DNA from: Sinomicrobium kalidii
GTDB taxonomy: Bacteria; Bacteroidota; Bacteroidia; Flavobacteriales; Flavobacteriaceae
DNA length: 64,000 nt
Direction of reading: 5' to 3'
Assembly: GCF_021183825.1 (NCBI RefSeq)
Contig: NZ_CP089211.1
Location: forward strand, 3,211,501-3,275,500
Under the pieces are notes generated by a model, which saw only the letters and a list, made by a program, of their open reading frames with translations, was not told where the DNA came from and searched no databases. Shown one piece after another: positions 27,489-36,206 of this stretch. Numbering within the stretch: position 1 is the stretch's first letter; each line of letters opens with the position of its first letter. The position numbers and the translations under genes were made by a program.

Positions 27489-28019
27489 ATGGCAAAAAAA
27501 AGTTCTCATGACCACCCGGAAAAAATGCCGACCTGGAAAAGCGATTTTCCGATAAAGGAGGAACAGGTCACCCATGTGGGCCGCAGGGAATTCGCAAAAT
27601 TTCTCGGGCTGCTTTCGGGGACACTGGCGTTGGGTAACGGTGTTATTGTGATAAAGGCACTGGCCTTTCCTGCAAAACCTCTGGAAGGCGAGCATTTTGT
27701 CTGTAATGCGGATGAAGTAGCCGTGGGGGAAATGTTCCAGTTCGAGATCGCAGGAAGCAAGGTCATTCCCTATATCCTCATTCATCTGGAAGAAAATGTA
27801 TGGCGGGCCTTTGAACAAAAATGTACACACCTCACATGCGCAGTGAGATACCGGAAAGACCTGGGTAAAATAGAATGCCCATGTCATCACGGCTTCTTCA
27901 GTGCCGATACCGGGGAAGTGTTACAGGGCCCCCCGCCCAGGCCTCTCCCGAGGCTTGAAGTGGTGATAAGGGATGGAAAAGTATATGTAAGAGAAGAAAA
28001 ACAGGACCAAACCGTATAG
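27489..28019 (+). CDS. Rieske [2Fe-2S] protein with Tat-type N-terminus
   Basis: 176 residues from the ATG at 27489 (MAKKSSHDHP). GRREFAKFLGLLSG followed by a hydrophobic stretch is a Tat-type motif that would anchor the protein with its iron-sulfur domain outside. The cluster ligands are in CTHLTC and CPCHHG, with GPPPRPLPRLEV completing the fold. A Rieske protein beside a NarI-like cytochrome b and a nitrate-reductase-type molybdoprotein suggests a bc-like quinol-oxidising module. One small membrane protein follows after 3 bp. Confidence 0.9.
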   Translation: MAKKSSHDHPEKMPTWKSDFPIKEEQVTHVGRREFAKFLGLLSGTLALGNGVIVIKALAFPAKPLEGEHFVCNADEVAVGEMFQFEIAGSKVIPYILIHLEENVWRAFEQKCTHLTCAVRYRKDLGKIECPCHHGFFSADTGEVLQGPPPRPLPRLEVVIRDGKVYVREEKQDQTV

Positions 28020-28022
28020 GAT

Positions 28023-28283
28023 ATGAGCGATTTCAGAAGATCACAGAACGAGGCACACCCCAACAAGACCAATACGCTGATGACTGCTATTATCGTGCTG
28101 CTTATCCTTTTTGTGGGGATCCAGATATGGTTTTTGTTCGGCGCACTCAACAACGCATTGCAGGGCAATATTTACTTTGCCGTGACCACATTCATAGGCT
28201 CTTTCCTTCTGGCCCTGGCTTCTTTATGGCTGTTACGCTATTTACCCGATCCATTGAAAAAATCGTCCGGGAAAAAGAAATGA
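28023..28283 (+). CDS. small two-TM membrane protein of the Rieske operon
   Basis: 86 residues with hydrophobic helices near 20-40 and 50-70, and a basic tail (KKSSGKKK). It begins 3 bp after the Rieske stop codon, so it is translationally coupled and likely an accessory subunit of the same complex. No catalytic residues are visible. Confidence 0.7.
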   Translation: MSDFRRSQNEAHPNKTNTLMTAIIVLLILFVGIQIWFLFGALNNALQGNIYFAVTTFIGSFLLALASLWLLRYLPDPLKKSSGKKK

Positions 28284-28372
28284 CCCGTTGTGTATACTGA
28301 GGGAGTTTTTTCTATAGAACAATACCATTTAGTTATAGCATATTGTTGTCTATTTTTTTAACCCCGAAAGCT

Positions 28373-28415
28373 CCTCCCTTCATCTGAAGGGAGGTGGGCG
28401 GACTTCAGTCCGCCC
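28373..28415. repeat. paired extragenic hairpins upstream of mobA
   Basis: CCTCCCTTC-ATCT-GAAGGGAGG is followed directly by GGGCGGA-CTTCAG-TCCGCCC. The rest of the 281-bp gap (28284-28564) shows nothing recognisable. The first hairpin could end the operon upstream, although no T-run follows. Confidence 0.45.
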
Positions 28416-28564
28416 GGAGGGTTTGAAAGCCCGGACCATAGGTTAAACACAAACGTTTGAGCCTAAATCCCAATGCTTGGGCTGGGTCAAACTCCCTGTT
28501 CCCTAAAGTATAATTTATAAAAGTTTTATAAGTTTTAAAGTATAGAATAATCTGAAATTTAGTT

Positions 28565-29155
28565 TTGAAACAGTACAACACCATAGAAGCCTTCGTCCTC
28601 GCCGGAGGAAAAAGTATCCGTATGGGAAGCGATAAAGGGCTGACCCTTCTGAAAGGGAGGCCCATGATATCCTACATTCTGGAAACACTACAAAAAGCGG
28701 AACTGCCTGTCCGGATCATTGCCAATGACAATGCCTACGAAGTTTTTGGCTCGAAAGTTCATTCCGATATAATCTCCGGGAAAGGGCCCATGGGCGGATT
28801 GCTTACGGCCTTTGAACATACCGCCGCCGATATTGTTTTGCTGGCGGGCTGTGATATGCCGTTAGTTCCTGTTGAGGTGGTTAAATGGTTGCTCGGCCAT
28901 GCAGATACTGAAAAGATCGTTGCCCCTGTTCCGGAAGGGCATATCAATCCGCTGTTTGCCTTGTATCCGTGTTCCTTCAAGCAAAAATTGAAGGAAAATA
29001 TATCCTCCGGACGATTAAAGATGGCAGGTTTTGTTCTGGAAAACAAACACGTCCTGATACCCTTCCCCGGGAAGGATAGGCCCTGGTGTTTTCAAAATGT
29101 CAATGACCCCTTGCAAATCAGGGAACTGGAGGCCGGGTGGGATAGTTTTAAATAA
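28565..29155 (+). CDS. mobA: molybdenum cofactor guanylyltransferase MobA
   Basis: 196 residues from a TTG start (KQYNTIEAFVLAGG); the next ATG would remove the nucleotide-binding loop, so TTG is required. LAGGKSIRMGSDKG is the GTP-binding signature, GKGPMGGLLTAF and LLAGCDMPLV complete the MobA pattern. It links GMP to molybdopterin to make MGD, needed by the adjacent molybdoenzyme. Confidence 0.92.
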   Translation: MKQYNTIEAFVLAGGKSIRMGSDKGLTLLKGRPMISYILETLQKAELPVRIIANDNAYEVFGSKVHSDIISGKGPMGGLLTAFEHTAADIVLLAGCDMPLVPVEVVKWLLGHADTEKIVAPVPEGHINPLFALYPCSFKQKLKENISSGRLKMAGFVLENKHVLIPFPGKDRPWCFQNVNDPLQIRELEAGWDSFK

Positions 29156-29179
29156 CGGGGAGAGGGTTTCCCTGTTTCT

Positions 29180-30406
29180 TTAATCGTCTTTATTGTTGTT
29201 AAATTTCCTCAGGTTTTGAAAAAACAACATTCCCGTTGCAACAGGAAAAAGAATACTTCCGGAAAACAACAACAGGTAATAATGTTCCGGCAGGGGCCAT
29301 TGCAGCCACAGTGCCACCCCCTTGTAAAAGATCAGGAACTCCGTAATAAAGAAACCGGCCAGGTAGATCCCGATAGCCCGGCGGGAAAGCGTCCATAACC
29401 TGAAATATGAAAAGAAAGCAAACAGGGCAAGGGAAACTACCCCCAGGAATGTCCAGTGCAGGTAGCCTATGATAAACCCGGGAGTGTGGTAAGCTATCTT
29501 TGCTATTTCAGGAACCGCAGAAAAACATTGTAACAGTAACTTCACAGCAAGGAGTATGCCACTTAATTTTAAAAGAAAAACAACACTCTTTGACAATCCC
29601 GCTTTTCCATCGGAAAAGATCCGGGACGACCGGATAATATTAAAGAACACGGTATATGCCCATAACTGGATCACAGCCCCCAACAAACCGAGGACATAAA
29701 AAATATGATGAGGTTCTGTCCATAAGACGGACAGAAAAAAGCTGAGGATTATCCCCGTGTTCAACATCCGGTAAAACAGGCGGGACCGTCCGGGGTCTAC
29801 AGGTGTTTTTCGGGATTCGAGTATAAAAAACAGAAAGCCGCACAGCGCCATAAGGAACCAGCCGTTGTACTGGAAGTGCAGGTAGAAATAAATGGCAATT
29901 TTATACCATACCGACGTGCTTCCCAGGGTGTTCATAATAAGCCCCAGAGCCCAGGGTCCCAGGCTGGAGACGACCATATAGTAAAGCCCCGCCTTTACAC
30001 ATTTAAATGAATATCTTTTGCGGTATCGTTGCGGGGTTTGACGGATAAAGAACCACGTAAAGGCATAGCTCACCAGGATAAACAGGGTGGAAAAGAAAAT
30101 GGAGTAGGGGTGATAACCCCATAAGGGAAAAGTGGCCAGCATTCCGACAAGGGCCATCAGGGTTGCCCGGAAGATATTCCGGTATGTTTTGAATTGTTTG
30201 GTCTCCCGGAGAAACAGCCGGTAAATAACAGCGGTAAGCCCGATATATACCCATCCCAGAAGGGCAATATGGGAATGTGCGTGTACCATGTAGCGATAGT
30301 TGAAAGAGAAGTCCGCCAGGGGGTAAGCCCGTAACAGGACACCCAGAAGGGCGGTCATGAAAAAAAAGAAAAGGGCGATACGGGTATGGTTCTTTACGAG
30401 GCTCAT
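29180..30406 (-). CDS. polytopic His-rich membrane protein, haem-copper-oxidase-like/NnrS-like
   Basis: 408 residues with eleven or twelve helices. His residues lie in or at the ends of helices: VHAHSHIALLGW (H42, H44, H46), YFYLHFQYNGWF, WTEPHHIFYVLG and FIIGYLHWTFLG. This spacing recalls subunit I of haem-copper oxidases and NnrS-type proteins seen beside nor and nos genes, but the full His set of an oxidase is not obvious. It is coupled to nadB by a 4-bp ATGA overlap and is the last gene of the nos operon. The true family should be checked. Confidence 0.6.
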   Translation of the reverse strand: MSLVKNHTRIALFFFFMTALLGVLLRAYPLADFSFNYRYMVHAHSHIALLGWVYIGLTAVIYRLFLRETKQFKTYRNIFRATLMALVGMLATFPLWGYHPYSIFFSTLFILVSYAFTWFFIRQTPQRYRKRYSFKCVKAGLYYMVVSSLGPWALGLIMNTLGSTSVWYKIAIYFYLHFQYNGWFLMALCGFLFFILESRKTPVDPGRSRLFYRMLNTGIILSFFLSVLWTEPHHIFYVLGLLGAVIQLWAYTVFFNIIRSSRIFSDGKAGLSKSVVFLLKLSGILLAVKLLLQCFSAVPEIAKIAYHTPGFIIGYLHWTFLGVVSLALFAFFSYFRLWTLSRRAIGIYLAGFFITEFLIFYKGVALWLQWPLPEHYYLLLFSGSILFPVATGMLFFQNLRKFNNNKDD

Positions 30407-31884
30407 AACATCATTCGGGCAATAGTTATCATGTTTTCCAGTTCGCAGAGTTCCCTGGAAGGACTGCCTGCATGCTTTGGAAAATCTCCTTTCCGGGAAA
30501 CGAGTTCCCGGATTTTCACGACCTCTTTTTCAGTACGGCTTCCGGCAGTTTTTCCGGTATAGTAATTATACATGAGTTCCTGTAATTGTCTTTTAATACG
30601 CTTAACTTCATCCGGCATGATCTTCCGGCCGGTAGCACGACCGGGATTTCCGGGGATTTCCGGGAAAACGGGGAATGCAATATAGTCAATAATCGATGAG
30701 ATATCCACGGCGGCTTTGTGTGCAATGACCACGGCTTCCAGAAGGGAATTCGAAGCGAGCCTGTTGGCACCGTGCAGGCCGCTGCAGGCACACTCACCGT
30801 TGGCATAGAGGTTTTTAACAGAGGTCTTACCCTGAAGGCTAATGGCAATACCACCACATTGATAATGGGCGGCCGGCATAACGGGAACAGGGGTTTTAAA
30901 CAGGTCGAATCCCGTTTTCCGGCATCGGTCGGCTATGCCCGGAAAATGCCTGTGGAATTTTGTTTTGTCCAGATGACGGCAGTCCAGGTACACACGGTTC
31001 ATTTTGTTTTTCCCGTATTCCGAGAAAATGGCATGGCTCACGATGTCACGGGTAGCCAGTTCTCCCCTGGGGTGATAACGGAACAGAAACCGTTCTCCTT
31101 CCGCATTGATGATATATGCCCCGAAACCCCGTACGGCTTCCGAGATCAGAAAGGCAGGATTACTTTGCCCGGCGGCGAGCGCTGTGGGGTGGAACTGGTA
31201 AAAAGCCATATTCCCGATCTCTACCCCGGCCCGGGCGGCCATGGCAACCCCGTCCCCGGTAGCGATTTCCGGGTTGGTGGTGATCCTGAATACCTGTCCG
31301 CTTCCGCCAGTGGCAAGGAAGGTGATTTTTGCATAACTGCTTTTTATTTCCCCGTTGCCCGTATCCATATACCGGATACCGTAGCATTGGTTGTTCCGGA
31401 CCAACAGGTCTACGGCAAACAGCCCGGGATAAAACGTAATGTTTTTATAGCTCCCGGCCCGTCGCAACAAGGCTTGAACGATGTCAAAACCGGTCCGGTC
31501 CCTGCAATGGAGGATGCGCGGCCGGGAATGTCCGCCTTCCAGGCCGAGGTCCCATTTCCCTTCTGTGTTCCGGTCAAAAGGCACTCCCCATTGTGCCAGT
31601 TCGGCAATGCGCTCCGGGGCGGCTTCTATAATAGCCCTGACAGCATTTTTGTTGCAGTGTCCCCGACCTGCTGTAAAGGTGTCCCTTATATGTTGCTCAA
31701 AAGAATCTGCCGTGAAATCCGTTACAGCGGCGATCCCGCCTTGTGCATAACGGGTATTGGTTTCCAGGGTATCGGCTTTGGAACAGACCCGGATGGAAAC
31801 TCCGGGCCGGCGTTCGGCCAGTTGTATGGCAAATGACAGCCCGGCAATACCGGAACCGAGGATAAGTACATCAACAGGTTTCAT
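30403..31884 (-). CDS. nadB: L-aspartate oxidase NadB
   Basis: 493 residues. FAD-binding GSGIAGLSFAIQLAERRPG, the flavoprotein loop TRYAQGGIAAV, GTHR-equivalent HSRPRILHCRDRTGFDI, and the C-terminal GANRLASNSLLEAV are all present. It converts aspartate to iminoaspartate, the first step of NAD synthesis; with fumarate as acceptor it works without oxygen. It overlaps nadA by 4 bp and the following membrane-protein gene by 4 bp. Confidence 0.97.
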   Translation of the reverse strand: MKPVDVLILGSGIAGLSFAIQLAERRPGVSIRVCSKADTLETNTRYAQGGIAAVTDFTADSFEQHIRDTFTAGRGHCNKNAVRAIIEAAPERIAELAQWGVPFDRNTEGKWDLGLEGGHSRPRILHCRDRTGFDIVQALLRRAGSYKNITFYPGLFAVDLLVRNNQCYGIRYMDTGNGEIKSSYAKITFLATGGSGQVFRITTNPEIATGDGVAMAARAGVEIGNMAFYQFHPTALAAGQSNPAFLISEAVRGFGAYIINAEGERFLFRYHPRGELATRDIVSHAIFSEYGKNKMNRVYLDCRHLDKTKFHRHFPGIADRCRKTGFDLFKTPVPVMPAAHYQCGGIAISLQGKTSVKNLYANGECACSGLHGANRLASNSLLEAVVIAHKAAVDISSIIDYIAFPVFPEIPGNPGRATGRKIMPDEVKRIKRQLQELMYNYYTGKTAGSRTEKEVVKIRELVSRKGDFPKHAGSPSRELCELENMITIARMML

Positions 31885-32819
31885 CTGGACAGGCTTAGCA
31901 TTTTCCGGATGGGGAGGAGCGCTTTTTCGAGTAGTGTTTCATCCACAAATACTTCCGGTGTTTCGTCCCGCAGGCAACGGTATAGCTTTTCTACGGTATT
32001 CACTTTCATAAAGGCACATTCGCTACAGGCGCAACTGTTGTCTTCATGTGACGGAAGAGGGATAAATTGCTTGCCGGGGGATTCTTTTTCCAGTTGGTGT
32101 ATGATACCTGCCTCCGTTCCTATAATGAAGGAAGTTGAATTGCTGTTCCGGATATATTCCCGTATTTGTGAGGTCGAACCTGTGAAATGTGCGATCTGTA
32201 ATACGGGTGCTTCGGATTCGGGGTGTACCACGATCTTTGCTTCCGGGTTTTTGCGATATAATTGTATGAGCTTTTCCTTCGAAAAAGCCTCGTGTACGAT
32301 ACAGGAGCCTTCCCACAATATCATATGGCGTCCTGTGATCTTATTGAGATAATTTCCGAGGTTTTTATCCGGTGCAAAAATAAGGGGCTGGTCTTCAGGT
32401 ATGGAGCGTATAATGTCTTCGGCGTTGGATGAAGTACAAACATAATCGCTCATGGCCTTTATACCGGCGCCGGTATTGATATAGCTTACCGTCTGGTGCC
32501 CGGGATACCTGGCACGGAAACGGGCAAACTCTTCGGGCTGGCAATGGTCGGCAAGCGAGCAGCCTGCGGAAAGGTCGGGAAGGAGCACTTTCTTATCCGG
32601 ATTCAGGATCTTTGCAGTTTCCGCCATAAAATATACCCCGGCAAAAACAATGACAGCGGCTTCTGTCCGGGCAGCTTTACGGGCGAGGTCCAGGCTATCT
32701 CCTACAAAGTCGGCAAGGTCCTGTATGGCCTTGTCCTGGTAGCAATGGGCGAGAAGAAGCGCATTTTTGTCCTCCAGAAGCCTTTTGATCTCTTTATAAT
32801 AAAAATTGTTATCCCGCAT
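31881..32819 (-). CDS. nadA: quinolinate synthase NadA
   Basis: 312 residues. It has LLAHCYQDKAIQDLADFVGDSL, the cysteine-containing DLSAGCSLADHC and YVCTSSNAEDI, IVHPESEAP and the cysteine-rich CACSECAFMK near the end. It condenses iminoaspartate with dihydroxyacetone phosphate using a [4Fe-4S] cluster that oxygen destroys. It sits 70 bp after nosY in the nos operon, an unusual neighbour. Confidence 0.97.
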   Translation of the reverse strand: MRDNNFYYKEIKRLLEDKNALLLAHCYQDKAIQDLADFVGDSLDLARKAARTEAAVIVFAGVYFMAETAKILNPDKKVLLPDLSAGCSLADHCQPEEFARFRARYPGHQTVSYINTGAGIKAMSDYVCTSSNAEDIIRSIPEDQPLIFAPDKNLGNYLNKITGRHMILWEGSCIVHEAFSKEKLIQLYRKNPEAKIVVHPESEAPVLQIAHFTGSTSQIREYIRNSNSTSFIIGTEAGIIHQLEKESPGKQFIPLPSHEDNSCACSECAFMKVNTVEKLYRCLRDETPEVFVDETLLEKALLPIRKMLSLSR

Positions 32820-32889
32820 GGGTTGATTATTTTTGGTCTGGTTCAGAGGAGGATGGGGCCTTCTGTGTAATTCCGGCCCTGCATCGCAC

Positions 32890-33672
32890 CTAAAAATCTT
32901 TTTTCTTCGCTGTTTTTCTCATTCTCCACAGAGGTAACACTATCCACAGCAACAACATCAGGGAGGAAAGGATACTTCCCGTTGAAGTGCCGAAAAATTG
33001 TTTGAAAACAGCACCTGTATATCCGAGCAATGCGGATATATCGAGCTTCAGGAGGATGAGTATGCGCGACAGGTCTATGGGGTTGAGCACCGTAGCGGCC
33101 AGGGAAAATTTTTCCAGCGGGTATTCCTGGAAGCTGGCCAGCAGCAGCAAAAAAATACCGTCATACACTACGGCCAGCAGCAACCATAACAATATGGCAT
33201 AACCGAAACCCTTGATCCTGTTTTCGTTAGACAGCGCAATATTAAATGCCAGCGAAGTAAAAATAAAGGTCAGGGCCACACCTGTGATCATTAGTATGGC
33301 AAAATTCCAGATCATTGCCGAGCGGAAAAGGCCGTATGCAGCAAACGGAATACCGAGCCCGAGAACGAGACTAAGGGAAAGTGAGCCGGCGATGCCCAGG
33401 TACTGCCCGGTAAAAATGGCACTCCGCTTTAAGGGCTGGGCGAGAAGGAGGTTGGTAAATTCCCTGGAATTGTAGTGATACATCACCCCGAAAACGGTAG
33501 CGATAAGCGGTACCAGGATAATATTGACGTTCATAAGCGTTATAATGGCCCCGGAAAGATTGTTGTTGAGAAACAGCAACACCGCAGCCAGGAGCAGGTA
33601 GAACAGGAAATAGGCATAGCTCCACCTGCTGCGTACCAGGTCGAAAAAACTGTATTTGATGATTTTTAGCAT
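32890..33672 (-). CDS. nosY: ABC transporter permease NosY
   Basis: 260 residues with six transmembrane helices. The N-terminal basic stretch followed by SYAYFLFYLLLAAVLLFLNN and the motif TNLLLAQPLKRSAIFTGQYLG are typical of NosY. With NosF it forms the transporter that cooperates with periplasmic NosD in assembly of the NosZ copper-sulfide centre. It lies 40 bp after nosF; the gap holds TTCAAxxTTTAA-like direct repeats. Confidence 0.93.
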   Translation of the reverse strand: MLKIIKYSFFDLVRSRWSYAYFLFYLLLAAVLLFLNNNLSGAIITLMNVNIILVPLIATVFGVMYHYNSREFTNLLLAQPLKRSAIFTGQYLGIAGSLSLSLVLGLGIPFAAYGLFRSAMIWNFAILMITGVALTFIFTSLAFNIALSNENRIKGFGYAILLWLLLAVVYDGIFLLLLASFQEYPLEKFSLAATVLNPIDLSRILILLKLDISALLGYTGAVFKQFFGTSTGSILSSLMLLLWIVLPLWRMRKTAKKKDF

Positions 33673-33712
33673 GACTTACCGGGTTCAAAATTTAATGTTC
33701 AAGGTTCAAAGT

Positions 33713-34471
33713 TTAAAGTTGCAAATTACAGGTTACAGGTTTTTCTTGGTTTCTGGGCGGAGTTGGGGAGGTACTTTGGAGTAATAGGCTTGCAATGGCA
33801 TGTTCGAGGTCTTCCTGGCCTGTTTTTGTCCTTAATTGGGAGAGGGAGCCGTTGAAATAGATCTTCCCGTCGAGCAGGAATGCTATATTTTCGGCGATTT
33901 CCTCTACGAAACTCATAATGTGGGAGGTAACGAGTATGATCTTGCCTTGTGCCTTTTCCCTGTTTATCCATTCCTTCAGGCGGATCAGGGATACGGGATC
34001 GAGCCCGGAAGAAGGTTCATCCAGGATCATTAAGGGGCTGTCGAACATAAAGGCCAGTATGAGGTTGACCTTCTGGCGGGTACCTCCGGACAGGGTGTTG
34101 AGCTTTTTATCCAGGAAAGGTTCCAGCCCGAAAAACCGGATCAGGGTCTCATCCCGTGCGGGTTTGTTCCGCAGGTCCTTGATCATTTTTATGAGTTCTT
34201 TTACTTTCAGGTTATCGGGAAAATCGGCGATCTGCGGCAGGTAATCGAGGTTTTCCCGGTACAGCACGTCCTTTTTAATATCCTTGCCGTTTATGGTTAT
34301 GGTCCCCTTGTCGGGAATGGTCATTCCCAGTATGCTTTTTATCAGGGTCGTTTTCCCGGAGCCGTTGGGCCCCAGTATGGCGGTAACCCCCTTTTGATTT
34401 ATTTGCAGGGAGAGGTTGTCCAGTACCTGGTTGCGACCGAAAGCCTTATTTAGATTTTGAATACTTACCAT
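33713..34471 (-). CDS. nosF: ABC transporter ATPase NosF
   Basis: 252 residues. Walker A LGPNGSGKTT, signature LSGGTRQK, Walker B ILDEPSSGLD and the switch His in VTSHIMSF are all intact. It starts inside the end of nosD (7-bp overlap), showing tight coupling. It energises NosY for NosZ maturation. Confidence 0.95.
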   Translation of the reverse strand: MVSIQNLNKAFGRNQVLDNLSLQINQKGVTAILGPNGSGKTTLIKSILGMTIPDKGTITINGKDIKKDVLYRENLDYLPQIADFPDNLKVKELIKMIKDLRNKPARDETLIRFFGLEPFLDKKLNTLSGGTRQKVNLILAFMFDSPLMILDEPSSGLDPVSLIRLKEWINREKAQGKIILVTSHIMSFVEEIAENIAFLLDGKIYFNGSLSQLRTKTGQEDLEHAIASLLLQSTSPTPPRNQEKPVTCNLQL

Positions 34472-35706
34472 ATAATTTTTTTCATTTCCGGAGCATTGTC
34501 CATCAGTCCGGGTGGTGTAAATACGGGGGTTACTTTTTCCGAAAAATCGAGCAGCCCGGTGAAAGTGCTGCGCAGCAATACAATAGCCTCGGGAATCCGG
34601 TTGGTCATATGAGAAAAGAGCTTTACCGGGCGGTAAGGCACATCGCCCGTACCGTCCCTGTTGAGATCATAGCCGTAATAATCACTCCAGTAGTTGCGGT
34701 CAAAGTTGTTTTCATTTATACGGCCGGAATACGAAAGGTCAAAAGTATTGTACAGGAAGTTGTTGCGGGAAAATGTATTGTTATAACAGGCTCCCTGGAT
34801 TTTGACCGCATAACCGTTGTTTGCAAAATCGTTTTCTGTAAAGGTCATTCGTGACACCCCTTCTGCACGAATGCCCTGGGTGTTACTTTCGAAAGTGTTC
34901 CGGGTCAGTTCCGAATCCGTAATTTCTTTGAGGAGCAGACCATAGGACGAAGGCCCCCAGTTTTTCCTGAAGGTGTTATCCCGCATATTTATGAATTTTG
35001 AAAACATGACCGCAACTCCGGCACCGTTATTTTCAAAAAGGTTTTCCGTATAGGTATCGTGATTTGAAAACATAAAGTGCAGGCCGTACCGCAGGTTGTC
35101 AATGCTTTTGTTGTTCCGGATCTCTATGTTGTCCGAAAATTCCAGATAGATCCCGTCGCGTACGTTTTGTACGGTATTCCCGCTTACTTCCACATTGTTG
35201 GAATACCACAGCTGAATACCATTACCCGAATTGTATTCATTCACGGCATCGCCCTTAATGGTGTTGTTCAGTACTTTTCCCTGCCTGGCTTTTTCGAGGT
35301 AAATGCCAAAGAAAAGCCGTTCCAGCGTATTGTTACGGATATTGAAATCCTTGCTTTTCACGACCCGTATTGCGGCATAATCGGTGGTGTAGCTGGTACC
35401 CACGTTGACGAGGGTGAAACCGGCAAGGGTCACATTATCGCTTTGGATGGTAATAATTTCTCCTTTGTGCTCTCCATCGATAACAGGGTTGTCTTTTCCT
35501 GTAATGGTGAGGGGTTTGGTAATACCGATATTGTATTCCTTATACGTGCCCGCCCGGACCTCAATGGTGTCAAACGGCTTTGCTTTTTCCACGGCCCGGG
35601 CGATGGTGGAGATCTCACAGGTTTTACAGACCTCCGTTTTTTGTGCAGACAGTACGGATGTCATAAGGAAAAACACCATCGTGATATGTGAAAACAGTTT
35701 GATCAT
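34465..35706 (-). CDS. nosD: periplasmic copper-centre assembly protein NosD
   Basis: 413 residues. A signal peptide ends in SVLSAQ; a long right-handed parallel beta-helix follows (repeats such as NNTLERLFFGIYLEKA, NTIKGDAVNEYNSGNGIQL, NNVEVSGNTVQNVRDGIYL) ending in the NosD-type YWSDYYGYDLNRDGTGDVPY. It works with NosFY to supply sulfur/copper for the CuZ site of NosZ. Confidence 0.96.
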   Translation of the reverse strand: MIKLFSHITMVFFLMTSVLSAQKTEVCKTCEISTIARAVEKAKPFDTIEVRAGTYKEYNIGITKPLTITGKDNPVIDGEHKGEIITIQSDNVTLAGFTLVNVGTSYTTDYAAIRVVKSKDFNIRNNTLERLFFGIYLEKARQGKVLNNTIKGDAVNEYNSGNGIQLWYSNNVEVSGNTVQNVRDGIYLEFSDNIEIRNNKSIDNLRYGLHFMFSNHDTYTENLFENNGAGVAVMFSKFINMRDNTFRKNWGPSSYGLLLKEITDSELTRNTFESNTQGIRAEGVSRMTFTENDFANNGYAVKIQGACYNNTFSRNNFLYNTFDLSYSGRINENNFDRNYWSDYYGYDLNRDGTGDVPYRPVKLFSHMTNRIPEAIVLLRSTFTGLLDFSEKVTPVFTPPGLMDNAPEMKKIIW

Positions 35707-35719
35707 TTGCGATGAAATT

Positions 35720-36202
35720 TTAATGGTCCCGTTTTTCTTCTTTTTTAAAGTGTGTCACCAGCTGTTCCCAATCGTAGAGTGTTCCGTCATGATTTGCCTG
35801 TGTTTCCCGGGCCTCCAGTTTTGAATGAAACCCGGAAAGGTTGGCCCCCATAGGGCTTGATATTTCCGGACTTATCAAATAGGTGGCGTTTGTGGCATCT
35901 ATAAGTTCGCCGGGGTTTTTAAAGTCATTGACCAGGTATATCGACACGGGGCGGGCCGTGTTTTCCCGGGTGTAATTGAGCAAACACTCGATAGCATCGA
36001 ATTTATACACACGGCCTTTATCGGTTACGATCTGCGCGGCGTGTTGTTTGTCTACGATGGTCATATTGCAGTATTGGCAATTATCGCTTCCGTAATTGAT
36101 AGGTTTGGGTTTTATCTCGCAGGAAGTAAAGAACCACATTAAAATTACTATTGAAAGTATGGGTTTCACGATACTGATCTTTAATAAAATTGAAAAAGCC
36201 AT
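35720..36202 (-). CDS. nosL: copper-binding lipoprotein NosL
   Basis: 160 residues. The signal peptide ends in the lipobox FFTSC. The NosL signature CQYCNMTIVD (two Cys and a Met for Cu(I)) and KFDAIECLLNY are present. It is an outer- or inner-membrane lipoprotein thought to carry copper to the NosZ maturation machinery. It sits between the NosB-like gene (4 bp upstream) and nosD. Confidence 0.95.
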   Translation of the reverse strand: MAFSILLKISIVKPILSIVILMWFFTSCEIKPKPINYGSDNCQYCNMTIVDKQHAAQIVTDKGRVYKFDAIECLLNYTRENTARPVSIYLVNDFKNPGELIDATNATYLISPEISSPMGANLSGFHSKLEARETQANHDGTLYDWEQLVTHFKKEEKRDH

Positions 36203-36206
36203 TTTG

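Noticed and set aside
30718..31836. 372-codon plus-strand frame opposite nadB
   Set aside because: Antisense to nadB, no family features, low-complexity composition.
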